Positions 24,457 to 34,108 of a stretch of DNA of 64,000 bases are shown here, piece by piece. The position numbers and the translations under genes are program-made. The stretch is taken from the NCBI GenBank assembly GCA_024397935.1, contig CP073743.1, positions 2,294,001-2,358,000 of the forward strand. The letters run 5' to 3'. Each line of letters opens with the position of its first letter. Position 1 is the stretch's first letter. Source of the DNA: a bacterium SCSIO 12844 (GTDB lineage: Bacteria; Pseudomonadota; Gammaproteobacteria; Francisellales; Francisellaceae). The notes beneath the pieces were generated by a model. That model was not told the DNA's origin, did no database searches, and worked only from the letters and a program-made list of their open reading frames with translations.

Positions 24457-26736
24457 TTAGCTGTGACAACCACCACAGGCTTTTGCACCACCACATGTAT
24501 TAAACTTGGGTTTATAAGAAATTCGTTTGCCTAAAAACTTCATAAAATATAAGACTGCCAATAAACCAATAGTCGTTATTAGCATTGTTATGACTGCTGA
24601 GTGAAAATCACTTGCTAATTGCGGAATTTGGTAAGCAAATACAGCTGCCACATACGCAATCGTTGTACTCCATAAAACAGAAAGCCAAGCCCAACTGTGA
24701 CTAGCCTCCCGACTCATTGCACCAATGGTTGCTACACAAGGGACATATAAAAGTACAAACAATAAATAAGCAAATACTGCTGGCATCGAACTAAACTGTT
24801 TTACCATTTCACCCATTGAAGAATTAGAGATATCTTTATCCCCTTCATTAGCAATAAATGGATTTTTAAAACTTTCACCAATATTTGTCAAATTATCAAC
24901 CGTACTAAAAGCCGTACCTTTCAATTCCTGCCAAAGATTAAAGTCATCCGTTTCAGAAGGTAGGTTATTACTATTTTGACTATAAAGCGTATTTAATGTA
25001 CCAACAACGACCTCTTTGGCTAAAGTTCCCGTTATCAAACCAACGGTTGCAGGCCAATTAGCATCTGAGATGCCAATTGGATAAAATACAGGTGTAATCG
25101 TACGCCCTACCTCAGATAAGATAGAAGCTCTTGAACCATCCATATTAATTTTACCATCAGTTGTGATTGAATTAAGTGTTCCTATTAATATGCAAATTGG
25201 AATAATTACTTTACCTGCACGGATAACAAAGCCTTTTAATCGTCGCCAAGCATGAATAACAATGCTTTTTGCATTCGGCAAATGATAAACGGGTAACTCC
25301 ATAATAAATGGCTGATTTTCACCTTTTAATATTAACCATTTAATTAATAAACCCGTAATAATTGCTGCAGCAATGCCTATGATATATAACAAAAAGACAA
25401 TCAAACCACCACCTGATGGGAAAAATGCTGCGGCAAAAACCGCAAAAATTGCTAAACGCGCACCACAAGACATAAATGGTGCCATCATAATTGTTAATAG
25501 TCGATCTCGTCTTGATTCTAACGTACGTGATGCCATAACTGATGGGACATTACAGCCAAAGCCAACAATTAAAGGAACAAATGCCTTACCTGGTAGACCA
25601 ATTGCTTGCATCAGCCGATCCATAACAAATGCAGCACGCGCCATATAGCCAGAATCTTCAAGAAAAGATAAAAATAAAAATAAACAGCCAATTTGAGGAA
25701 TAAAGCCTAATACGGTATTAATGCCTAAACCAACACCATTAGCCAATACAGCAATAAGCCAACCAGGTAAACCTAGATAATTACCTAAATGTGCTGTACC
25801 TTGAACAAAAATAATTGCTGAAGCATCATCAAATAATGGATTAATTGCCGTTCCTAAACCAATTGAAAATTCAAACATCAAATACATAATAAAAAAGAAT
25901 AATGGTAAGCCTAAATACTTATTCATTGCTATCTTATCAAACCACTCTGTTAAACGGTGACGTTTGATATCTCGATGTTGACTAATTGATTGGTATAGAC
26001 TTTGTATCCAGCTATAACGTTCAGATGCTAAATTAATATTTAACTGTTTATCTAAAGTGTACGCTTTGAATGCATTTTTTTCATCTTCTGATAATTGCTC
26101 AACTGCATATAAGTCATTTTCTAATAATTTAAACCAAAACCATGGTTTGTTATTACTATGTTTAGGTAATAAAGCTTTTAGATGATCAATTGTATTATCA
26201 AGTTTTGGATAATTTAAACTAATTGCTTGAGCATCAGATTGATTATCAAACTTAGTTACTGCTGATTTTAATGCATCAATACCCACCTTTTTACGACCAA
26301 TAACTGGTATTACTTGCGCATTAACCGTTTTTTCAAATTCATTATAGTCAATAACAATGTTTTTACTTTTAGCAACATCTATCATATTTGCTGTAATGAC
26401 TAATGGCACATTTAATTCAAGTAACTGTGTTGTTAAATACAAATTACGTTCTAAATTAGCCACATCTACAACATTTATTACCAAATCAGGTTTTTCATTC
26501 AAAATAAATTCACAAGCAATTCGCTCATCAATTGAGCCTGAATCAGAAATAGTTAATGAATATAATCCTGGTAAATCAACTAATTCAAACGTTTCACCTG
26601 CAACTTCAAAAAAACCACTTTTTTTATCTACTGTTACGCCTGACCAGTTACCGACTTTTTGACGAGCACCTGTTAAAGCATTAAAAATAGTCGTTTTACC
26701 ACAATTTGGATTACCTACAATTGCTATTTTTTTCAT
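24457..26736 (-). CDS. feoB: Ferrous iron transporter FeoB
   Basis: Inner-membrane Fe(II) transporter with an N-terminal G domain: GNPNCGKTT (8-16), DLPGLY, and TANMID as the G4 box. A linker is followed by the membrane domain with the Gate motif GFGCNVPSVMASR. The 759 residues are normal length. The C-terminus is cysteine-rich (CGGAKACGGCHS), as in several proteobacterial FeoB proteins that lack FeoC; none follows here. Its ATG overlaps the feoA stop by four bases, so the two are coupled and share the upstream Fur-like site. Confidence 0.96.
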   Translation of the reverse strand: MKKIAIVGNPNCGKTTIFNALTGARQKVGNWSGVTVDKKSGFFEVAGETFELVDLPGLYSLTISDSGSIDERIACEFILNEKPDLVINVVDVANLERNLYLTTQLLELNVPLVITANMIDVAKSKNIVIDYNEFEKTVNAQVIPVIGRKKVGIDALKSAVTKFDNQSDAQAISLNYPKLDNTIDHLKALLPKHSNNKPWFWFKLLENDLYAVEQLSEDEKNAFKAYTLDKQLNINLASERYSWIQSLYQSISQHRDIKRHRLTEWFDKIAMNKYLGLPLFFFIMYLMFEFSIGLGTAINPLFDDASAIIFVQGTAHLGNYLGLPGWLIAVLANGVGLGINTVLGFIPQIGCLFLFLSFLEDSGYMARAAFVMDRLMQAIGLPGKAFVPLIVGFGCNVPSVMASRTLESRRDRLLTIMMAPFMSCGARLAIFAVFAAAFFPSGGGLIVFLLYIIGIAAAIITGLLIKWLILKGENQPFIMELPVYHLPNAKSIVIHAWRRLKGFVIRAGKVIIPICILIGTLNSITTDGKINMDGSRASILSEVGRTITPVFYPIGISDANWPATVGLITGTLAKEVVVGTLNTLYSQNSNNLPSETDDFNLWQELKGTAFSTVDNLTNIGESFKNPFIANEGDKDISNSSMGEMVKQFSSMPAVFAYLLFVLLYVPCVATIGAMSREASHSWAWLSVLWSTTIAYVAAVFAYQIPQLASDFHSAVITMLITTIGLLAVLYFMKFLGKRISYKPKFNTCGGAKACGGCHS

Positions 26737-26978
26737 ACTGCTTTAACCTGGATCAAATCAAGTTCTGACTTCCTTAATGACACTTTTACCCCTTGAATTT
26801 CAATTTCATATGGGTTGCCTAATGGTGCTATTCTTAATACATTAAACTTAGCACCTGGAATAAAACCAAATGCAAGTAATCGATGAATATAATTCATCGG
26901 ACATTGATCTGAAAAACCTGTCACTTGATAGGCTTTATTAACTTCTATTTTAATATTTTCTTGATTTGTTATTTTCAT
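26733..26978 (-). CDS. feoA: Ferrous iron transport protein FeoA
   Basis: The 81-residue SH3-like cytosolic partner of FeoB has the family pattern: GFSDQCPMNYIHRLLAFGFIPGAKFNVLRIAPLG, then PYEIEIQGVKVSLRKSE. It is the first gene of feoAB, with a 4-base overlap into feoB. A Fur-box-like sequence lies about 80-100 bases upstream, consistent with induction under iron limitation. Confidence 0.93.
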   Translation of the reverse strand: MKITNQENIKIEVNKAYQVTGFSDQCPMNYIHRLLAFGFIPGAKFNVLRIAPLGNPYEIEIQGVKVSLRKSELDLIQVKAV

Positions 26979-27059
26979 CGACGGGCCTTAGAAATCGAGT
27001 ATTTATAATCAATAAAATGCTTTAAATCGATTATAAGTTGGAATTGCTAAAAGTCAATA

Positions 27060-27079
27060 AATGAAAATGATTATCAAAA
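27060..27079 (-). promoter_or_regulatory. Fur-box-like operator of feoAB
   Basis: On the minus strand the site reads TTTTGATAATCATTTTCAT. Its GATAATCATTTTC core differs at one base from the GATAATCATTATC half of the Fur consensus. It lies between the divergent-from-nothing ankyrin gene end and feoA, so feoAB is its only sensible target. Confidence 0.7.
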
Positions 27080-27115
27080 ACAAATAAAGTCAACTTTGAT
27101 TTATGTCAATATCAC

Positions 27116-28450
27116 TTATAGTTCATATTTTATAGAAGGCATGTCACTACCATGAGTTAATTTATCATGATAACTAGCTGCTACATCGCCTGCTAAAACA
27201 AATAAATGATTAGGATTAGTTAATTTATAGCTAGCTCCTCCATGATGAATAAGACTTCTTATTGAGTCTGTCTGTTTATTTTTAGTAGCAAATTGTACTG
27301 GTGTTAATCCCTCATTATTAACTATATTTATATCAGCTCCTTTTTTTAATAAAAACTTAACCATTTCTTGGTTATTTTGACTAACTGCAAAATGTAATGG
27401 TGTACCAAAATGCTCATTTAACACATTTATATCTGCACCTTTATTTAATAATATTTCAGCCATCTCAAGATTGCCACACCTTACTGCATGGTGTAAAGCT
27501 GTACCCATATTATCAGAAGCATTAATATGAACTATATTTTCTAATGCCTTTTTAACACCTTCCATATCATTTATAGAAGCATAGTTTAATAAATCCATAG
27601 TACTTTTATGCGTTTTTCTCATTAAAGAAAAATTAGTGTCATCTGAAAATGATGCGAACTGTATGCTATTCAATTCAAACTCACTCAAATAACCTTCAGA
27701 CAACGCATCATATAAATCTTCAAGATTTTCATATTCTTGATCTCCACTAGGACTATTGGAATCATATAAATAATATTTTCCTTCATGAAACCTAAGCGTT
27801 AAACCATGAAAAGCATTATCTCTTAAACGTCTTGCTCCCAATGTAATAATATTACTATCTATTCCACTTTCAATTATTTCGCAGAAAGTTGATTTATTTA
27901 TACATATTTTTCCAATATCATTTACGTTATATTGAAGGCTTTTTTTAAGTGTAATCAATTTGTCATCTTTTGACAAAATTTCTAATAAACCTTTTTTTGC
28001 ATTTAACAAATCACTTTGTTTATAAGACTTAAAAGATTCATAGTTATTTAAATCTTGATCACCATAATCTTTTAAAAAGTCAGTTACAAATTGAGCAAAA
28101 CGAATATAATCTATTGCAATTTCAAAAAGTTCATCTAACGTCCTTGTTTGTTCTTGATCAATAAGTTGAACTTTTTCATTTAAACTTTTTTCACTACCGT
28201 CCCAACCACTTAAATGGTCTAATAAATCAAACCACCAAGATAATTTATCTAAATGCGCAAACACAGCATATACTGTTTTATAGCCACCACAAAGACCTGG
28301 TTTTTCCTTTTCTATAAAGCTATCAATATCCTCTTTATCATAATAAACATCCCCTTTGGGATCAAAGAAAGTTTTTTTAATTTCTAAGTATTGTATAAAC
28401 TTACTATTGATTTGGGCCTGATCAATTCGATTTTTTACTTTGTATACCAT
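27116..28450 (-). CDS. C58/YopT-like protease domain with ankyrin repeats
   Basis: The 444-residue protein lacks a signal peptide. The N-terminal half has the Cys-His-Asp set of the YopT-type papain fold: PGLCGGYKTVYAVF (C54), FHGLTLRFHEGKYYLYDSN (H215, D230). The His-Asp interval and the YxxDxN ending fit that family. The C-terminal part has about four ankyrin repeats (TALHHAVRCGNLEMAEILLNKGADIN and the two repeats after it). This pairing is typical of effectors acting on eukaryotic targets. AAGGGTG precedes the ATG. It is downstream of ydiJ on the same strand but separated by 80 AT-rich bases. Protease activity is predicted, not shown. Confidence 0.65.
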   Translation of the reverse strand: MVYKVKNRIDQAQINSKFIQYLEIKKTFFDPKGDVYYDKEDIDSFIEKEKPGLCGGYKTVYAVFAHLDKLSWWFDLLDHLSGWDGSEKSLNEKVQLIDQEQTRTLDELFEIAIDYIRFAQFVTDFLKDYGDQDLNNYESFKSYKQSDLLNAKKGLLEILSKDDKLITLKKSLQYNVNDIGKICINKSTFCEIIESGIDSNIITLGARRLRDNAFHGLTLRFHEGKYYLYDSNSPSGDQEYENLEDLYDALSEGYLSEFELNSIQFASFSDDTNFSLMRKTHKSTMDLLNYASINDMEGVKKALENIVHINASDNMGTALHHAVRCGNLEMAEILLNKGADINVLNEHFGTPLHFAVSQNNQEMVKFLLKKGADINIVNNEGLTPVQFATKNKQTDSIRSLIHHGGASYKLTNPNHLFVLAGDVAASYHDKLTHGSDMPSIKYEL

Positions 28451-28532
28451 TACAACACCCTTATATCATAACTCTGATAATAAAAAAATATTATATTTAA
28501 TTTTTTAAATATTTACAATATTATAAATATTT

Positions 28533-31500
28533 TTATATTAAAACTGACATTGGATGCTGAACCGCTAACTGACTAAAGCGTTTAATCTGAGATCGACACG
28601 AATACCCACTAACTAAAATTTGTGATGGCTCTAGTTGTTCAATTTTTTCTTGCCAAGATAACTGATAAAGCTTTTTAGAATTGTCTCTATGCTCTTTTTC
28701 ATGACCATAAGTACCAGCCATACCACAACAACCTACTTCAACTATCTCAAGTTTAAGATTTAATTTTTCAAATATCTTCTGCCATTGTATGCTTGATGTT
28801 AAAGCTAATGCTCGCTCTGTACAGTGAGAAAATAAATAATAACTTTGATGCTGAGTATTAATAGAAAGTTTAATTCTATCTATCTTTGATAATAACCATT
28901 CTTGTAATAAAGAAACCTTAAATTGAATTTGTTCTTTTGATAAAATTTTAACGTATTCATCTCGATAGCATAAAACCATTGTTGGCTCAATACCAACTAA
29001 ATCAATACCTGTTTGTGCTACTTGATTTAAATAATGCGCATTTTTTAATGCTATGCGATTAAATTGCTTTAAAAACCCCTTAACATGAAGTCCTTTACCA
29101 TTAGGATAATAAGGTAGAACATAAATGCTAAAGCCTAATTTAACTAAACCATCATAAACAGCTAATGCCACATCAACATCATAAAATGATGTAAATGCAT
29201 CTTGGACTAAGCAAACAGATCGACGCTTTTCTTCATTTGATAAACATTTTAACTTTTCAAGTGACACTTCAGGTGCATTACGTTTTTTTAATTCTTTATC
29301 AAGCTTAAGTTGACTTAGTCTTGGTAAATCAACTAAGCCTATTTGCGTTTTTATCAATTTTGTTATCAATTTACTTTGTGTGACTAAATTGTAAATAATT
29401 GATAGTTTAGCGTTTATCGGTGTCATTTTCTCAAGATAACCAATAAAATAATCCTTAACTGGCCGTTTATAACGTTGATGATAATGATATAGAAATAATG
29501 ACTTATTTTGCGGAATATCAACTTGAACTGGGCATGAACTGGCACATGCTTTACAGCCCAAGCATTTTTGCATAGATTCATAAACTTCATAAGAAAAGTC
29601 ATTATTTTTGGAATTTCGCCATAGCTTTGGTAATGGATTACGCCATTCATTTGGCTTAAAATTAAACAAATTATAACCTTTTAATGATGCTAAACGTGCC
29701 CACTCTTTTAATAAAGTAGCACGCCCTTTAGGTGAATAAACCCAGTTATTAGATACTTTAGCTGATGGACACATAGAAAAATCATAATCTCGATTTAAAC
29801 AACGTGCATTACCATTACAACTAAAAATATTCCCCCAATGTTGCCGAGATGCTTGCATAACCTGCGTATCAAAATAGCCTCGAAAAGGGCCATCGATTTT
29901 AACTAAACTTTCTTTAGAACCTTCTGGTAAGGTTATCTTACCTGGGTTTAATTGATTAAATGGATCAAATGCTTTTTTTATTTTTGCTAAATCTTTTGTT
30001 AAAACCTCATCAAAATAATCTTTTACTAATTCACTTCTAAAGCCTTTTCCATGCTCTGACCAGTAAATACCCCCGTATTTTAATACCAATTGATTTACTT
30101 TTTGAGTAATTTCAACTAGCCTTTTTTGATCCTCTTTATCTGTCATATCCAATGCTGGGCGCATATGCAAACAACCAACATCAACATGGCCAAACATACC
30201 ATAACGTAATTGATAGCTATCTAAAATTTCTCGCAAATCTAATATAAAATCAGCTAAATACTCTGGCGAGACAACCGTATCTTCCATAAAAGGCACAGGT
30301 TTTTTTAAGCCTTCTAAATTTGCTAATAAGCCAACACTTTTTTTACGTAAATCCCATAATTGATTCATTTCGCTTGTATCACAAGTTACAAAAAATGAAA
30401 TAATTTTATCATCTGATTGACTAACTAAAGCTAATTTCTCATTTACTTGATCTAATAATTTATTCAGTGAAATCTCATCTTCAGCGATAAACTCAACTAA
30501 ATTAAGTCCTCTTGCAGTGATATCTGTTATTTTATTTCTTGATAATAGTGGCTCAATTTTATGATAAAACTCATCTTCCTTAGCTAAGGTTAAAATCATA
30601 TCATCAACTGTTTCAATCGCTGATGGTTTAAACGGCAATAATTCCCTTGCAGCTCTTAATGCGCGATCAAATGATGTATATTGTATTACAAAAAGTGCTT
30701 TGTATTTTGGTAGTGGCGTTAGTCTTAAACGCAATTTACTAATATAAGCTAATGTACCTTCAGAGCCTGATAGTAAATAATTTAAATTAAACGATTCATC
30801 ATCTTGATTATAAATCATTGCTAAATTATAACCTGTCATAAAGCGCTGTAACTTTGGAAAAACACGCTCGATTTCATCTTTGTGTGTAAATAGAATATCA
30901 TCGACTGTTTTATAAATTGTACCCACATTTGAATCTAAAGATTTTAATTCATTTAAATGCTGCATATCAACTTCTTTAGTTACAATACAACTACCATTAA
31001 CTAAAACACACTCTAATTCAATAATATTTTGTGAGGTTCGCCCATAACAACAAGAACCTTTACCGCAAGCATCTGTATTACACATGCCACCTAAAGTTGC
31101 TCGATCACTTGGAGAAATACTAATTGGAAAAAACAGCTGATACTGTTTTAAATACTGATTTAATTGATCTAATACAACACCAGGTTCAACTTCAATCCAT
31201 TTTTCTTCTATATTAATTTGTCCAATTCGATTTAAATAACGTGAATGATCAATTAAAATACCTTTTGATAAGGATTGCCCATTTGTTCCAGTACCACCCC
31301 CACGGGGTGAAAAGCGAATTTCATGATAATGCGCTTGTGACGCTAAATGAAAAACTAACTCTATATCCTCTCTATTTTTAGGAAAAATAACAACTTGAGG
31401 TATCACTTGATAAACACTGTTATCAGTTGAAACAGTAAGCCTTGAGGCCATATCGGTATGAATATCACCTTTAAAACCATTTTTCCTTAATGCTTTTAAG

Positions 31501-31559
31501 TATTGCTTATATTTTATATCAAGCTGATGATATCGATTAAGTTTAGGTAATATTGCCAT
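28533..31559 (-). CDS. ydiJ: YdiJ-type FAD/Fe-S D-2-hydroxyacid dehydrogenase
   Basis: The 1008-residue protein fuses an FAD-binding PCMH domain (PRGGGTGTNGQSLSKG near residue 85), an FAD-linked oxidase C-terminal domain (KGFRSELVKDYF, FDPFNQLNPGKI), an Fe-S segment (CLGCKACASSCPVQVDIP near 660) and a cysteine-rich CCG-type domain (VGCCGMAGTYGHEKEH near 960). Order and length match E. coli YdiJ, a D-2-hydroxyglutarate dehydrogenase-type enzyme feeding electrons to the respiratory chain. The exact substrate here is not determined by sequence. It is divergent from the amidase gene at 31812. Confidence 0.88.
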   Translation of the reverse strand: MAILPKLNRYHQLDIKYKQYLKALRKNGFKGDIHTDMASRLTVSTDNSVYQVIPQVVIFPKNREDIELVFHLASQAHYHEIRFSPRGGGTGTNGQSLSKGILIDHSRYLNRIGQINIEEKWIEVEPGVVLDQLNQYLKQYQLFFPISISPSDRATLGGMCNTDACGKGSCCYGRTSQNIIELECVLVNGSCIVTKEVDMQHLNELKSLDSNVGTIYKTVDDILFTHKDEIERVFPKLQRFMTGYNLAMIYNQDDESFNLNYLLSGSEGTLAYISKLRLRLTPLPKYKALFVIQYTSFDRALRAARELLPFKPSAIETVDDMILTLAKEDEFYHKIEPLLSRNKITDITARGLNLVEFIAEDEISLNKLLDQVNEKLALVSQSDDKIISFFVTCDTSEMNQLWDLRKKSVGLLANLEGLKKPVPFMEDTVVSPEYLADFILDLREILDSYQLRYGMFGHVDVGCLHMRPALDMTDKEDQKRLVEITQKVNQLVLKYGGIYWSEHGKGFRSELVKDYFDEVLTKDLAKIKKAFDPFNQLNPGKITLPEGSKESLVKIDGPFRGYFDTQVMQASRQHWGNIFSCNGNARCLNRDYDFSMCPSAKVSNNWVYSPKGRATLLKEWARLASLKGYNLFNFKPNEWRNPLPKLWRNSKNNDFSYEVYESMQKCLGCKACASSCPVQVDIPQNKSLFLYHYHQRYKRPVKDYFIGYLEKMTPINAKLSIIYNLVTQSKLITKLIKTQIGLVDLPRLSQLKLDKELKKRNAPEVSLEKLKCLSNEEKRRSVCLVQDAFTSFYDVDVALAVYDGLVKLGFSIYVLPYYPNGKGLHVKGFLKQFNRIALKNAHYLNQVAQTGIDLVGIEPTMVLCYRDEYVKILSKEQIQFKVSLLQEWLLSKIDRIKLSINTQHQSYYLFSHCTERALALTSSIQWQKIFEKLNLKLEIVEVGCCGMAGTYGHEKEHRDNSKKLYQLSWQEKIEQLEPSQILVSGYSCRSQIKRFSQLAVQHPMSVLI

Positions 31560-31811
31560 AAGATAAAATTTAAACCACTTATTAATATATCCATATCATT
31601 AACGATGGTACTATTGGCTATATAACAGTGCAAGTGCTAATTTTCTTATAAAAATCATTGAAAAAACCCAGACATATTATTTGAAGTATCTAAATTATAA
31701 TAACTTTCATGAACTATTTTTCCCAATAAATAATGTAACCAATACAGACATTTTGCTAACAGCACATTAAAATAAGAAGCAAATTTTCAAACTAGAAAAG
31801 GAAACGCTTAA

Positions 31812-32915
31812 ATGAAAAATCTGATTAAAGCGCTAATACTAACTATTTTATTCTATCCACTAGCATTTAGCTGCACAAATGTACCAATTAAAGCAAAGGA
31901 TGGAACTGTTATTGTCGCAAGAACACTTGAGTTTGGTCCAAATCTAAAAAGTCGTATCATTAGCTCACCTAAAGGTAAGTTATTTAAAACATACCTGCCA
32001 AATGGTAACGCATCAATGAGTTGGCAAGCTAAGTATGGCTATGTTTTAATTGATTATTTTGGTACTGGCTACTCTGTTGATGGGTTAAATACAAAGGGGC
32101 TATCATTTGGTTATTTATACTTACCAGAATCTGAAGTTAAATATATGAATGTACCAAAATCTAAAGAGAAAAATGCATTACCATATACACAGTTTGGTGA
32201 TTGGATTTTAAGTAATTTCTCAAGTACCGATGAAATCAAAAAAGCAATTCAAAATGTTTATATTTACACTGAAGCATTAAATTTAGGTAGTCATAAAAAC
32301 GTTACTTTCCCACTTCATGCAGTGATCACAGATAGACAAGGTAAAAGTCTTATTATCGAATTTATTAATGGAAAATTACAACTTCATGATAGCCAAGCGG
32401 GTATTTTAACGAATGCCCCACGTTATGATTGGCAGATAACAAATTTAAGAAATTATGTAAATCTAACACCTTATTATATTAAACCTTTCAAATCTAAAGG
32501 CTTTGTATATGAATCAACTGGACAAGGTTCAGGTATGGTTGGTCTACCAGGTGATGCTTCACCTGTTTCTCGCTTTGTTAAAATATCTATGATGCAACAA
32601 ACCGTATTGCCAGTTGACAATGCACAACAAGCATTAACCTTAGCACAACATATTATTAATAATGTTGATTTGCCTTATGGCTATGTAAGAGGTGCAAAAG
32701 ATGAACCGTTAACATATGATAATATTGATAAAACTCAATGGGTAGTTTTTAAAGACCTAAAACATAATAAACTATATTTTAGATCCTATGATAACCCAAC
32801 AATTCAATTAATTGACTTAAGTAAAATAAACCTCTCAAAAAATGCTAAACCTGTTAGTATGCCAATCAGTCAAGCAACTCAAGTAATACCAGATGTAACT
32901 AGCCAATTAAGTTAA
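31812..32915 (+). CDS. Exported Ntn amidase of the choloylglycine hydrolase family
   Basis: The 367-residue protein has a signal peptide of about 20 residues ending at S20; C21 (FSCTNVPIKAKDGTVIVART) would become the N-terminal nucleophile after cleavage. The following Arg-Thr-x-Glu segment matches the 'GRNxDW'-type pocket of penicillin V acylases and bile-salt hydrolases. A later ESTGQGSGMVGLPGDASPVSRF segment is also typical of the group. Members cut linear amide bonds, such as acyl-homoserine lactones, penicillin V or conjugated bile acids. The substrate is unknown here. GGAAA precedes the ATG. Confidence 0.85.
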   Translation: MKNLIKALILTILFYPLAFSCTNVPIKAKDGTVIVARTLEFGPNLKSRIISSPKGKLFKTYLPNGNASMSWQAKYGYVLIDYFGTGYSVDGLNTKGLSFGYLYLPESEVKYMNVPKSKEKNALPYTQFGDWILSNFSSTDEIKKAIQNVYIYTEALNLGSHKNVTFPLHAVITDRQGKSLIIEFINGKLQLHDSQAGILTNAPRYDWQITNLRNYVNLTPYYIKPFKSKGFVYESTGQGSGMVGLPGDASPVSRFVKISMMQQTVLPVDNAQQALTLAQHIINNVDLPYGYVRGAKDEPLTYDNIDKTQWVVFKDLKHNKLYFRSYDNPTIQLIDLSKINLSKNAKPVSMPISQATQVIPDVTSQLS

Positions 32916-32996
32916 TAACTATGCATTTCTATGTTTAAAAATTTGATTACTTATCTCAACATATCGACTATATAATAAAAATAAAAGGAGTAAATA

Positions 32997-33434
32997 ATGA
33001 AATTTGTTGCAATGGTAACAAGAACGCTAAAACCCGGTAAAATTTATGAAGATTATCGTAAAGCTTGGTTTCATACTACAGGCTTTGGCATATCTACAAC
33101 CATGTATACTGTGATAAATGCATTTAATCAACGTGAAATTATTTCTATCGGTATTTTGGATGGTGAATTGATGGAACTATATTCTGCTTTACAAATCGAT
33201 GTAAAAGACCGATTAGCCAATCCCCTAGATGAAGTTATCGAATCAACCATTGTCAGAAACTTTGGCGTAGTAGCTGCGATTGATGATTTTTCACCAAAAG
33301 GAGAGCTCACTTATAAACCAGCAACTGTTGATGAACTTCCAACAGATTATGACAATCTCGTTACTGCGTTAGAACAGATAGCTACAGAAATTAAAAAAGC
33401 AAGTAAGATGCGTGATCAGCTTAAAAAGACTTGA
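32997..33434 (+). CDS. Small alpha/beta protein of unknown function
   Basis: The 145-residue product starts MKFVAMVTRTLKPGKIYEDYRKAWFHTTGF, a strand-helix pattern like dimeric alpha-beta-barrel (ferredoxin-like) proteins, and ends in a charged helix. The AAAGGAG site is strong and well spaced, supporting real translation. It lies 80 bases after the amidase on the same strand. I cannot assign a function; a small-molecule-binding or monooxygenase-like fold is possible. Confidence 0.6.
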   Translation: MKFVAMVTRTLKPGKIYEDYRKAWFHTTGFGISTTMYTVINAFNQREIISIGILDGELMELYSALQIDVKDRLANPLDEVIESTIVRNFGVVAAIDDFSPKGELTYKPATVDELPTDYDNLVTALEQIATEIKKASKMRDQLKKT

Positions 33435-33472
33435 TAAAACAGTACTATTTATATTTTTATTGTAAGATAACT

Positions 33473-33985
33473 TTATTTATACTCTACCCGTTTATGAAAT
33501 ACTTCAAACTCATCTTGATGAAAGCTTGCTAACATCAAATGTTTGTTTTCCGTTAAGAAAAAGCTATGTTCAGTATTTCCATCAATATAAAGCATATCAC
33601 CTGCTGAAATATCTAATCGATATTTTTTGTTATTTAAATTAAATATGAAATAACCTTCCCCAGCTAAAAATATATGTAATTCATTACCATGATTAATATG
33701 TGGCTGTTCACTTTTTTGTAGTCGCTTTTGTAAATGTTCATTAATTGGTTTTTCAATTTTAGCAACAAGCGTTTCAATTAACTGATATCTTTTAGCTAAT
33801 TCTATTACTTCAATAGGTAAGTTTTTATATATATCTTTTTGGTTAATTTCACTCATTGGCTTTAAAATTAAGTTATCTAAATATTGACTAAAAGAAAAAA
33901 AATCACAGATATTAGGAGCAATCAGAGCATTTATCTGATCCTTATCTATAAGTATTTGCTCAGACTCTACGGTTAATTTAGCCAC
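33473..33985 (-). CDS. Acireductone dioxygenase-like cupin with altered metal site
   Basis: The 170-residue cupin aligns with acireductone dioxygenase (ARD), the methionine-salvage enzyme. H96, E102 and H140 fall exactly at ARD metal-ligand positions, and GEGYFIFNL...SAGDMLYIDGNTEH fits the cupin barrel. The second ligand His98 is Asn, with a His displaced to position 99. The metal site may be rearranged or the activity changed. No other methionine-salvage gene is near, so ARD activity is uncertain. The ATG has AAGGAA upstream. Confidence 0.65.
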   Translation of the reverse strand: MAKLTVESEQILIDKDQINALIAPNICDFFSFSQYLDNLILKPMSEINQKDIYKNLPIEVIELAKRYQLIETLVAKIEKPINEHLQKRLQKSEQPHINHGNELHIFLAGEGYFIFNLNNKKYRLDISAGDMLYIDGNTEHSFFLTENKHLMLASFHQDEFEVFHKRVEYK

Positions 33986-34056
33986 GATTATTCCTTCGAA
34001 TTCATTTAAAATTTTAATGCTCGTATGATAATAAAAAATTTGCTAAATATAAAAAG

Positions 34057-34093
34057 AAAGCACCTTTGAAATACATAGTTTCAAAGGTGCTTT
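34057..34093 (-). terminator. Strong intrinsic terminator
   Basis: Perfect 15-bp inverted repeat (34057-34071 and 34079-34093) with a 7-base loop. On the minus strand it is followed by TTTCTTTTTATA. It lies 15 bases past the stop of the 95-residue gene and should end its transcript. Confidence 0.92.
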
Positions 34094-34108
34094 AGTGGAC
34101 AGTTTATC

